Positions 26,205 through 33,644 of a stretch of DNA of 64,000 bases are shown piece by piece; within the stretch, counting starts at the first letter, position 1; the number at the start of each line of letters is the position of its first letter. Source of the DNA: Zeimonas sp050187175 (lineage in GTDB: Bacteria; Pseudomonadota; Gammaproteobacteria; Burkholderiales; Burkholderiaceae_E); assembly GCA_050187175.1 (NCBI GenBank), contig JBFWXS010000014.1:32093-96092 (forward strand). Reading direction: 5' to 3'. The notes below the pieces were generated by a model that was not told where the DNA came from, did not search any database, and was given only the letters and a program-made list of their open reading frames with translations. Both the position numbers and the translations under genes were made by a program.

Positions 26205-26339
26205 ATGTCCTTCACCTCAGCGCTCACTCTCGTTTCGATCGTCGCGGCGCCGCTCGCCGCCGGGTACCTGTTCGTCAAGCTGCAGGACCTGCTGAGCACT
26301 GTCAGCCCAGCCGACCACGACCAGTTCGTCGCCGGCTGA
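26205..26339 (+). CDS. 44-aa single-span membrane peptide
   Basis: A short gene with its own -10 TATAAT, strong ribosome-binding site and a terminator 78 bp after its stop, so a complete small transcription unit. The product has a hydrophobic span from about residue 5 to 26 (ALTLVSIVAAPLAAGYLFV), then a polar tail with STVSPADHDQFVAG. I do not recognise the family. It lies 250 bp upstream of xrtH on the same strand but is insulated by the terminator. An upstream in-frame ATG at 25932 overlaps the GGDEF-EAL gene start and is unlikely. Confidence 0.65.
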   Translation: MSFTSALTLVSIVAAPLAAGYLFVKLQDLLSTVSPADHDQFVAG

Positions 26340-26416
26340 TCCGGCAGTGCAGGGCCGCGGGCGCGCAGGCGCCTGACGGCCCGTGCGGGCTGCCGGGTTC
26401 AGGCAGAGCCCGAGGC

Positions 26417-26450
26417 GGGGCGGTACGTGCGCGTGCCGCCCCGTTTCTTT
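26417..26450 (+). terminator. intrinsic terminator after the 44-aa peptide gene
   Basis: Stem GGGGCGGTACG (26417-26427) / CGTGCCGCCCC (26432-26442) with TGCG loop and one T-G wobble, followed by GTTTCTTT. Ends the small-peptide transcript before xrtH. Confidence 0.75.
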
Positions 26451-26589
26451 GTTGCCGGCATCGGCACGGCGTTCGCTGCGCAGGAGGGCATCGCTCGCCT
26501 CGCGGGACGCACCGCTTGCCGCGCCTTGCTCGTCTCGGTATGGTGGCGGGCGCGAGCACAGCCTTGCTCGCTGTCCACTGTATCGAGCC

Positions 26590-27120
26590 ATGCTGCGTTT
26601 CCTCTCGCTGTTCCTGCTGATCCAGATGTCGCTGTTCGCTCTCGAACTGTGGCAGCCGGTGCACCAAGGCGTCATCGTGCCGTTCACGGCGCTGATCGCG
26701 AAGGTCAGCGCGATGGTGATGCAGGCCTTCGATGCCGACGTCATCTCGCATGGCGTCGTGATCCAGAGCCGGCAGACCGGCTTCGGCGTATCGATCGAGG
26801 CGGGCTGCAACGGCGTGGAAGCCTGCATCGTGCTGATCGCGGCGGTGCTTGCCTTCCCGGCGCCGTGGAAGAGCCGTGCGCTGGCGCTGGTCGTCGGGCT
26901 GGTGGCCGTGCAGGCGCTGAACCTGGTGCGCATCATCAGCCTGTACTACCTCGGCAAATGGGACCTGCCCGCGTTCGGCGGCATGTCGCTGTTCGAGTTC
27001 GCGCATCTGTACCTGTGGCAGGCGCTGATCATGCTCGACGTGCTCGTTGTCTGGCTGCTGTGGGTCCGCTATCTGGCGGCGCGCGGCCAGTTCCGGCTCG
27101 GAGCGCCGCATGCGGCTTGA
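26590..27120 (+). CDS. xrtH: exosortase H (XrtH)
   Basis: A 176-aa polytopic inner-membrane transpeptidase of the exosortase family, which cleaves C-terminal sorting signals (IPTL-type CTERM for XrtH). Catalytic residues are C73 (GCNGVEA), R114 (NLVRIISLYYLG) and H139 (FEFAHLYLWQ). About five membrane spans are visible. The ATG at 26590 begins the first span directly. The last six residues are encoded by unit 1 of a 25-bp tandem repeat. The next gene is the XrtH-associated membrane protein. No CTERM substrate is present in the window. Confidence 0.9.
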   Translation: MLRFLSLFLLIQMSLFALELWQPVHQGVIVPFTALIAKVSAMVMQAFDADVISHGVVIQSRQTGFGVSIEAGCNGVEACIVLIAAVLAFPAPWKSRALALVVGLVAVQALNLVRIISLYYLGKWDLPAFGGMSLFEFAHLYLWQALIMLDVLVVWLLWVRYLAARGQFRLGAPHAA

Positions 27121-27199
27121 ACGTGGAGCGCGGTATGCGGCCTAACCGTGGAGCGCCGCATGCGGCCTAACCGTGGAGCGCCGCATGCGGCTTAGTCTG
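27100..27199 (+). repeat. 25-bp tandem repeat x4 duplicating a ribosome-binding site and start codon
   Basis: Units start at 27100, 27125, 27150 and 27175 with consensus GGAGCGCCGCATGCGGCCTA. Each contains GGAG, six bases, ATG. Unit 1 encodes the end of xrtH; unit 4 supplies the start of the next gene (ATG 27185). The ATGs of units 1-3 open 11-codon reading frames, the last of which stops just inside the downstream gene. Confidence 0.9.
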
Positions 27200-28116
27200 C
27201 TCGGAGGATTCCTGCTGCGTGCCATCGGCTGGCTGCTGGTTTGCACGCCGCTCTGGTACATGGTGTCGCGCTTCGCGGCCACGCCGGTGGCCTGGCTGGC
27301 CGGCCTGGTCAGCGATACCGTGATGCCTGGCTGGACGCGCGGCGTGGAGCAGGAGGGCACCACGCTCACGCTGCTCACGGCACTGCGAGTCATGGGTCTG
27401 CCCGGCTCGCCGCCGGATCGCGTGGCAGTGCTCAGTCCCAGCGCCGACTTCCTCGTCTACGGCTACGGCCTGCCGCTGCTGTGCGCGCTGCTGCTCGCGG
27501 CGCGCGCGCGCCGGCCCTGGCGCAAGATGCTGATCGGCGCGCTGGCGCTGCTGCCGTTCCAGACCTGGGGCGTCTGCTTCGACTGGCTCAAGCAGATCGC
27601 GCTGACCTACGGCTCGCAGGCCGGCTTCTCGCCGCTGNNNNNNNNNNNNNNNNNNNNNNNNNNNNNNNNNNNNNNNNNNNNNNNNNNNNNNNNNNNNNNN
27701 NNNNNNNNNNNNNNNNNNNNNNNNNNNNNNNNNNNNNCCGGCCCTGGCGCAAGATGCTGATCGGCGCGCTGGCGCTGCTGCCGTTCCAGACCTGGGGCGT
27801 CTGCTTCGACTGGCTCAAGCAGATCGCGCTGACCTACGGCTCGCAGGCCGGCTTCTCGCCGCTGTCCACGGGCCTGGTCGCCTGGGCCTATCAGTTCGGC
27901 ATCCTGGTACTGCCCACGCTGGCACCGGTTGCCCTCTGGATCGCGCTCGACCGCCGTTTCCTATCGACGATGGTGGTCGAGGCGGCACTGGAGCACGCTC
28001 CGCCGCAGCAGGCTGCGCCGGCCGCGGCTTCCACCAGCGACGACCATACTGCTGCGGCCGATGCCGCCGCCGTCGCACGTGCGGCGGCGCCTCTCGCCGG
28101 CCGGCCGGACCGCTGA
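27185..28116 (+). CDS. exosortase H-associated membrane protein (interrupted by spurious gap)
   Basis: A polytopic membrane protein following xrtH, as in other XrtH loci. The ATG at 27185 in repeat unit 4 begins MRLSLLGGFLLRAIGWLL. A run of 100 N is flanked by an exact 127-bp duplication (27511-27637 and 27738-27864). Removing the Ns and one copy restores one frame and gives a 234-aa protein with about five hydrophobic segments and a polar Ala-rich tail (about 190-234). The duplicated part encodes RRPWRKMLIGALALLPFQTW and following residues. Function in sorting is not established. Confidence 0.8.
27511..27864. other. scaffold gap with 127-bp duplicated flanks (assembly artefact)
   Basis: Bases 27511-27637 and 27738-27864 are identical and flank 100 N (27638-27737). 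A 127-bp exact overlap equals a common largest assembler k-mer, so two overlapping contigs were joined with Ns without merging. True sequence is probably 227 bp shorter. Confidence 0.92.
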
Positions 28117-28118
28117 GC

Positions 28119-28160
28119 GGCCGGCCTCACATGGCCGGCCTCACATAGCCGGCCTCACAT
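28119..28160. repeat. 14-bp tandem repeat, three copies
   Basis: Units GGCCGGCCTCACAT at 28119, 28133 and 28147 (last with A first). They lie between convergent genes and cover the fadE stop codon (28155-28157). Confidence 0.85.
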
Positions 28161-30455
28161 AGCAACCACGGAAGGCCGCTGCGCGCTGGCCCGGACGGCG
28201 GGGAAGGGCCGGACCTGCGGTGCGGCCAGCTCGTCGGGAGCGAAATCGTCGACGGCGATGATCTGCTCGACCAGCTGCTCGCGCTGCTGCCAGTCCGCGT
28301 GCTGCTGCGGCGACAGCGCGGCGAGGTAGGCGTCGCGCGCCGCGTGGTCATGCGAACCGATGCGCTGCAGGTCCCGATCGATCTCCGCCAGATCGACTGA
28401 CAGCGCCAGCGCACGTTCGATCTGGGCCAGCGGCTCGCGCGAACCGGCGGCGCGCGGCAGGTACATCGCTCGCGTGAGCCGATCGCGCGCCGCGCCCGGG
28501 GCGCAGACCGTCTCCGCGGCGTCGAGCCACTGCTCGTCGTCCGGCGCGGGGACCGCGATGCCGGTCGGCATGACCAGCCGGCGCAGCATGCGCAGCCGCA
28601 GCGGCGCATTGTCGAAGAAGGCCTGCAGGGCCTGATAGGCCTCATGCAGTTCGCGCTGCGCAGCGAGTCGGGCCAGATCGAGGTCGTCCGCCTGGCGGCC
28701 CTCCAGTTCCCAGCGCTGCAGCGCGCCGCAGGCAACGTACAGATGCGACAGCACGTCGCCGAGCCGGGCCGACTGCAGTTCGAGCCGCTTCAGCGAGGCG
28801 CCGAGCATTGCCATCGCGGCATCGGCAGTGACGGCGAAGCGCGCCGACAGCCGGTTCACGGCACGCCACAGGTCGGCCACTCGCGCGTCGTGCGGCGGCG
28901 GCGCGGGCAGCCGCGCCAGTCCGAGCCCGCGCGCCGCGTTGCCCGCCCAGCGCCGCAGATGGCGCAGCAGCAGCCGATCGAACTCGACGACGTCGTCGGC
29001 CTGCGCGGCCGCCATCTCCTGCTGCACGAACGGATGACAGCGCACCGCGCCCTGGCCGAAGATGATCAGGCTGCGCGTCATGATGTTCGCGCCCTCGACC
29101 GTGATGGCGATCGGAATGGTCTGGTAGGCCTGCGCCAGGAAGTTGCGCGGACCGACGCAGATGCCCTTGCCGCCGAGTACGTCCATGCCGACGTTGACGG
29201 CATCGCGCGCGGCTTCGGTCAGGTGGTACTTCAGGATCGCCGAGGCCACCGCGGGGCGTTCGCCGCGATCCAGCTCGGCATACAGCAGGCGGCGTGCGCC
29301 GTCCTGCGCGTACAGCCGCGCAGCCACGTCGCCAAGCGGCTGCGCCACACCGTGGAAGCGGCCGATCGGTAGCCCGAACTGCCGGCGCAGCATCGCATAC
29401 GCGCCCACCGAGCGCAGCGTCAGCATCTGCGTGGCGATGCCCAGCGACGGCAGCGAAATGCCGCGGCCCGCCGCCAGGCATTCCATCAGCATCGCCCAGC
29501 CGTTGCCGATCTGCGCTCGGCCGCCGATGACCCAGTCGAACGGCACGAAGACTTCATCGCCTTCATTGGGGCCGTTCATGAACGAAGCGGTGAGCGGCGC
29601 ATGGCGGCGTCCGATCCGCACTTCCGGATGCGAGGCGGGAATCAGCGCGCAGGTGATGCCCAGATCGCTGTCCGGTCCCAGCAGGTGGTCCGGATCGACG
29701 GCGCGGAACGCCAGGCCGAGCAGGGTGGCCACCGGTCCCAGCGTGATATAGCGCTTCGACCAGGTGATTCGAAAGCCCAGCGTTTCGACGCCATTGCGCA
29801 GCTCGCGGACTACGCGGCCGGTGTCGGGAATCGAGCCCGCGTCCGAACCCGCCCAGGGGTTGGTCAGCGCGAAGCAGGGGATCTCCTCGCCGCTGGCGAG
29901 CCGAGGCAGATAGCGATTCTTCTGCTCGTCGGTACCGTAGCGCAGCAGCAGCTCGCCGGGACCCAGTGAATTGGGCACCATGACCGTCGTGGCGGCGGTC
30001 GCGCTGCGGCTGGCGATCTTGGTGACGATTGCCGCTTGCGCGGAGGCCGAGAAGCCGAGTCCGCCGTAATGCTTCGGAATGATCAGCCCGAAGAAGCCGC
30101 GCTGCTTGATGAAGGACCACACCTCCGGCGGCATGTCGCGCTGCTGGCTGATGCGCCACTCGTCGAGCATGGCGCACAGATGCTCGGTCTCGACGTTCAG
30201 GAAGGTGCGCTCCTCGTCGCTGAGCGCTTCGGTGCGCAGCTCCGCGAGGCCCCGGTAGTCCGGACGTCCGCCGAACAGCTGCGCCTCGAAACCCACCGTG
30301 CCGGATTCGATCGCCGCCTGTTCGGAGCGGCTCATGGGCGGCAGCGTGCGGCGGAACCAAGCCATCAGAGGCTGCGTGACCCAGGTTCGACGCAGGGCCG
30401 GAACGCCCAGCAGCAGCCCCAGCGCGACGATCAGCACCATCCAAACCATCGACAT
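28155..30455 (-). CDS. fadE: acyl-CoA dehydrogenase FadE
   Basis: A 766-aa FadE-type dehydrogenase performing the first oxidation of fatty acyl-CoA. An N-terminal hydrophobic anchor (about 1-20) precedes the ACAD domains (about 70-500) with FALTNPWAGSDAGS, the ITLGPVATLLGLAFRA region and VEGANIMTRSLIIFGQGA. The C-terminal about 260 residues match DUF1974. The ATG at 30455 with GAGGTG seven bases upstream is preferred to an in-frame GTG at 30461. Stands alone, divergent from the toxin-antitoxin pair and convergent with the XrtH-associated gene. Confidence 0.94.
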   Translation of the reverse strand: MSMVWMVLIVALGLLLGVPALRRTWVTQPLMAWFRRTLPPMSRSEQAAIESGTVGFEAQLFGGRPDYRGLAELRTEALSDEERTFLNVETEHLCAMLDEWRISQQRDMPPEVWSFIKQRGFFGLIIPKHYGGLGFSASAQAAIVTKIASRSATAATTVMVPNSLGPGELLLRYGTDEQKNRYLPRLASGEEIPCFALTNPWAGSDAGSIPDTGRVVRELRNGVETLGFRITWSKRYITLGPVATLLGLAFRAVDPDHLLGPDSDLGITCALIPASHPEVRIGRRHAPLTASFMNGPNEGDEVFVPFDWVIGGRAQIGNGWAMLMECLAAGRGISLPSLGIATQMLTLRSVGAYAMLRRQFGLPIGRFHGVAQPLGDVAARLYAQDGARRLLYAELDRGERPAVASAILKYHLTEAARDAVNVGMDVLGGKGICVGPRNFLAQAYQTIPIAITVEGANIMTRSLIIFGQGAVRCHPFVQQEMAAAQADDVVEFDRLLLRHLRRWAGNAARGLGLARLPAPPPHDARVADLWRAVNRLSARFAVTADAAMAMLGASLKRLELQSARLGDVLSHLYVACGALQRWELEGRQADDLDLARLAAQRELHEAYQALQAFFDNAPLRLRMLRRLVMPTGIAVPAPDDEQWLDAAETVCAPGAARDRLTRAMYLPRAAGSREPLAQIERALALSVDLAEIDRDLQRIGSHDHAARDAYLAALSPQQHADWQQREQLVEQIIAVDDFAPDELAAPQVRPFPAVRASAQRPSVVAM

Positions 30456-30557
30456 GTTCACGCACCTCGGTCAAACACGGGAGAGGGCGGGCGCAGCGCG
30501 ACGGCTGCGCGCGCCGGTCGGGTGATTTGAGCAAACGGGATGCCCGGGGCCCAGGGC

Positions 30558-30607
30558 TTGCATCCAAATGCGGATGGATTTATATTGAAAGTCCGAATCA
30601 GGACTTT
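30558..30607 (+). promoter_or_regulatory. promoter and operator of the toxin-antitoxin operon
   Basis: TTGCAT (30558-30563), 17-bp spacer, TATATT (30581-30586), then the inverted repeat AAAGTCC-GAATCA-GGACTTT (30588-30607) over the predicted start site. The layout fits autorepression by the antitoxin, as is usual for such operons. Confidence 0.7.
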
Positions 30608-30622
30608 GAACAGGAGTTGTCC

Positions 30623-31036
30623 ATGGCCATCCGGCTTGCCCACTCGGGGCCAGCCAGCGATCAGGCGTCGCTGAGCGCCGCCGGCATCCGGGCCTTCTGC
30701 CGCCTGGCAGGGCTGTGGCGGCTGTCCATCGATCAGCAGCTGCGTCTGCTGGGTGAGCCCGGCCGTTCGACCTTCTTCGCCTGGCGCAAGCACCCGGAAA
30801 AAGCCCAGCTTTCGCGTGACACGCTGGAGCGGATCTCCTGCCTGCTCGGCATCTACAAGTCCTTGCAGATCCTGTTTCCCGATGCTGCCGTGGCCGATGC
30901 GTGGGTACACAAGCCGAACGCGGCGCCGCTGTTCGGCGGCGCCTCGGCGATGGATCGGATGCTGGCCGGCAATCTCGGCGACCTCCATGCGGTGCGCAAC
31001 TACCTCGACGCCGTCCGCGGCGGCGGCTGGGCATGA
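30623..31036 (+). CDS. MbcA/ParS/Xre-type antitoxin
   Basis: A 137-aa protein with an N-terminal helix-turn-helix-like region (about 20-75) and a C-terminal toxin-binding domain (DUF2384 type) ending in PLFGGASAMDRMLAGNLGDL. It neutralises the RES toxin and binds DNA. ATG at 30623 follows GGAG; a longer in-frame start at 30527 lies upstream of the promoter. The stop overlaps the toxin ATG (ATGA), so translation is coupled. Confidence 0.88.
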   Translation: MAIRLAHSGPASDQASLSAAGIRAFCRLAGLWRLSIDQQLRLLGEPGRSTFFAWRKHPEKAQLSRDTLERISCLLGIYKSLQILFPDAAVADAWVHKPNAAPLFGGASAMDRMLAGNLGDLHAVRNYLDAVRGGGWA

Positions 31037-31944
31037 GCGCAGTTCCGGCTGATGCGCCGCCGCTGCGGCGCATCCAGTGGTCGCCGGCATGGCGCATCGT
31101 GCCCACCCGCTATCCGTCGGTCTTCCTGTTCGACCGCATCGCCGATCCGGACGACTTCGAGGCGCTGTACGCGCTGGAAGCGATGACCAATGAGCGGCTC
31201 CGCGACGAAACCGGCGTCATCGAACTGGTGCCCAAGTCACAGCGCATCTTCGGCCCAGGCAGCGGTCCGATCATGGCCGCGTTCACGCACCTGAATCCAA
31301 CCGGCAGCCGTTTCTCCGACGGCTCTTACGGCGTCTTCTACGCGGCGCACGAGCGCGCGACCGCCATCGCCGAGACTTCATTCCATCATGGCCGCTTCCT
31401 GGCGGCGACGCGCGAGGCTCCCATGCATCTGCCGATGCGGCTGTACCGCGTCGACGTCGATGCGCGTCTGCACGACCTGCGCCGACGTCCGGCGCCGATC
31501 GACGCGGCGATCCATGACGCCGACAATCATTCAGCCGCGCAATCGCTGGGGCGCGGCTTGCGCGATGCGGGCTCCGCCGGCGTCGTCTATCGCAGCGTTC
31601 GTCACTCGGCCGGGCAGTGCGTCGGCCTGTTCACGCCCAAGGCCGCGCGCAATTGCGTGCACGCGGCGTATCTGCTGTATGCATGGGATGGCGAGCGCTT
31701 CGCGGGCGTCTATGAACGGCTCGAGGATCCGGTCCACGCAGAGCCGCCCGTGCCCGACGGACCGGCAGAGGGACCAGGGGGACTGGCAGGCCAGCGGAGC
31801 GCGGGCGCAGCAGCGCGGGAAGATGTCGGAACGGCAGCGCGGCAGGATGTCGGCACGGCCGGGCGACAGGAGAGCGGAACGGTAGGGCGACAGGGCGCCG
31901 CCGTGCGAGGGCGGTCGGACCGCGGCCCTGCGGTCGAGGACTGA
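31033..31944 (+). CDS. RES-domain toxin with a repeat-derived C-terminal tail
   Basis: RES toxins degrade NAD+ and arrest growth. The 303-aa protein has candidate catalytic R93 (NPTGSRFSDG), E114 (TAIAETSFH) and a serine in YRSVRHSAGQ (S188 or S192). The domain ends near residue 232 (GVYERLEDP); about 70 extra residues follow, Gly/Arg/Ala/Gln-rich, with an eight-residue repeat (VGTAxRQ) encoded by a 24-bp tandem repeat at 31813-31895. Most family members lack such a tail. Second gene of the operon, overlapping the antitoxin by four bases. Confidence 0.88.
   Translation: MSAVPADAPPLRRIQWSPAWRIVPTRYPSVFLFDRIADPDDFEALYALEAMTNERLRDETGVIELVPKSQRIFGPGSGPIMAAFTHLNPTGSRFSDGSYGVFYAAHERATAIAETSFHHGRFLAATREAPMHLPMRLYRVDVDARLHDLRRRPAPIDAAIHDADNHSAAQSLGRGLRDAGSAGVVYRSVRHSAGQCVGLFTPKAARNCVHAAYLLYAWDGERFAGVYERLEDPVHAEPPVPDGPAEGPGGLAGQRSAGAAAREDVGTAARQDVGTAGRQESGTVGRQGAAVRGRSDRGPAVED
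31813..31895 (+). repeat. 24-bp tandem repeat in the RES toxin tail
   Basis: Units start at 31813, 31837 and 31861, with a partial fourth at 31885; the sequence drifts from unit to unit while the period stays exactly 24 bp and the frame open. Confidence 0.8.
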
Positions 31945-31962
31945 CCAGCCCCGGCGCGTCGC

Positions 31963-32040
31963 TCAGAACACGCCGAACAGCTTCAGCAGGATGATGAGGC
32001 TGATGGGTACGCCCAACAGCCAGAGCAGGATGACGCGCAT
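31963..32040 (-). CDS. 25-aa hydrophobic membrane peptide
   Basis: A tiny gene: ATG at 32040, stop at 31963-31965, preceded by GGAGG five bases upstream. The product is one membrane span beginning MRVILLWLLGVPISLIILL. Peptides of this pattern (xLLWLLGVPIxIIxLL) are, as I recall, widespread in Betaproteobacteria, usually unannotated or called hypothetical. It sits between the convergent toxin gene and the 315-aa protein gene. Function unknown. Confidence 0.6.
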   Translation of the reverse strand: MRVILLWLLGVPISLIILLKLFGVF

Positions 32041-32128
32041 GAGGCCTCCGTCGAATCGGTATGCCGGCGCGGCTGCGCCGGTCGGACTCGATCAGCAAGC
32101 CGCAGGCCCGTGAGGATTCGAAGAGGCT

Positions 32129-33076
32129 TCAGATGAGCAGATTGAACATGCCGTGATCCTGCATCTCGTTCAAGCGTTCTTCGAGCCGCGACGCGTTGTA
32201 CGTATGCCTGACTACCCGCAGCTGCATCGAGCGCAGCAGGGCTTCGACGTCGGAGTCGACGGCTTCCGACATGACCACCGCTACTGAACACGAACGCCCG
32301 TGCAGCCGCAGCTGCTCCCGTGAATCGCCCTGGCGCCAGAAACGAAGATCGAGCTTGTTGCGCATGACCTCGCCGAGGTGATGCGCGTCCGCCGGCGAGA
32401 TGCCCGCGATCAGCACCTTGGGGCGCGGCGAGGCCACCGGCGCGGGAGCCGGGCTGCCGTTGCCTTTCGCCGGCGTGGCGCTCACGGGCGCCGCGGCCGG
32501 AACCTGCTCCAGGGCACGGCCCAGCGCCGATGCGAACACGGCGGCGAGCTTGTCGACCACGCGCGGACTCGACAGCGCGCACAGCAGCGCTGCCTCGATA
32601 GGGTCGCTGACGGCGGCAGAGCTGCTGCCCGCGCCCGCCGTTCCTGCGGCCTCGCCCGCGCCTGCCGGCTCGCCCGGTTCGCCGTCGGGTGATTCAGCAG
32701 TTGCGGCGGTGAGGGCCTCAGCGGACGCGGCGTTGCCGGCTTCGCCGCCGGCGATGTCCGCCGACGCAAGCTCATCAGGCGGCGTGTCCAGCGACAATTG
32801 AGCCGTGGCATCGTCCGTCGCTGACGAATCGGGCTCCGCGCCTTGCGCATCGGCGCCCTGCGGCGCCAGCACCGGCATGTAGGGCTCGATGAATTCGCGC
32901 ACCGTCGACCACGCCGCCAGATGGCGGCGCCGCTCGGAGGGCAGCGCGGTCTGCGCGCGCTCCATCGCCTGCAGCTTGGACAGGTGCGGCTCGTCGCGCA
33001 GCACCTCGGCCAGCCGCTGCGCCAGCGTACGGCGTTCTTCCAGGGTCCAGCGAATGCGTTTCTTCGGATCGTTCAT
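32129..33076 (-). CDS. uncharacterised three-part protein
   Basis: A 315-aa protein I cannot name. Residues 1-70 are basic and helical (RIRWTLEERRTLAQRLAEVL, then LPSERRRHLAAW), possibly nucleic-acid binding. About 72-150 is an acidic, Ala/Gly/Glu-rich disordered stretch. A helical segment follows (about 155-190), then another Pro/Ala linker. The last about 90 residues (RPKVLIAGISPADAHHLGEV, then CSVAVVMSEAVDSDVEALLR) look like a small alpha/beta Rossmann-type domain, faintly like DUF2325. ATG at 33076 has no clear ribosome-binding site; an in-frame TTG lies at 33091. Confidence 0.7.
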   Translation of the reverse strand: MNDPKKRIRWTLEERRTLAQRLAEVLRDEPHLSKLQAMERAQTALPSERRRHLAAWSTVREFIEPYMPVLAPQGADAQGAEPDSSATDDATAQLSLDTPPDELASADIAGGEAGNAASAEALTAATAESPDGEPGEPAGAGEAAGTAGAGSSSAAVSDPIEAALLCALSSPRVVDKLAAVFASALGRALEQVPAAAPVSATPAKGNGSPAPAPVASPRPKVLIAGISPADAHHLGEVMRNKLDLRFWRQGDSREQLRLHGRSCSVAVVMSEAVDSDVEALLRSMQLRVVRHTYNASRLEERLNEMQDHGMFNLLI

Positions 33077-33644
33077 AAGGATTCTGGGCAAGCGGGCCTG
33101 AAAACGGCAGGGAAAACGCCGCTAAGAGAGGGAGGAGGGAAGCTCTTGACGATGCCTGCCGATGTAAGCAGGCGCTCGAACGGCTCGAAAGCTCGAAAAA
33201 GCGACTCGCAGGGCCTCTAAGGACACCCTCCGGTGCAGCGCCAGATGTCAGTTTACCTCTGCCGGAGGCGTCACGCGCCTTCAGGCGGGCTTTAGCCTAG
33301 TTCTTTGGGTTCAGACAAATGAATTACGGCTCAGGCGCGGAGCATCCTTCGGGGCGACATCTCAGGGCGAGCACTTTCGGAAGCCTAAGCGTTGTCCGAA
33401 GGATTGCGTTCAGGCGTTCAGACGTTCAGACGTTCAGGCAGCAAAAGTGACGCGGTTCCCGTGGGATGGCGATCCAGGTGGGGAGCAGCGATCCTCGGAG
33501 GGGGTCTTGATGATGACGACGTGTTTTTGTGCTTATCATTGATTTTACATAATATACATTATGCGCAATACGAAGCCTCAAGAAAGTGAAGCCTCGAGAA
33601 CGCCAGTCCATGCCTCCCGAGCGCACCCGCTACGATCTCCACCC
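33077..33644. other. 568-bp non-coding region with an 8-bp repeat array and an AT-rich palindrome
   Basis: No supported gene. It contains four consecutive 8-bp units RCGTTCAG (33406-33437) and, near the HAD gene, the AT-rich palindrome CATAAT-ATAC-ATTATG (33548-33563) with TTATCATTGATTTTACA just before it, likely the promoter region of the HAD gene. The first 300 bp hold nothing recognisable. Confidence 0.55.

Noticed and set aside
27511..27864. Biological tandem duplication in the XrtH-associated gene
   Set aside because: Exact 127-bp identity flanking a 100-N placeholder is best explained by an unmerged assembly overlap.
33406..33437. Possible CRISPR array
   Set aside because: Units are 8 bp with no spacers and no cas genes are nearby.
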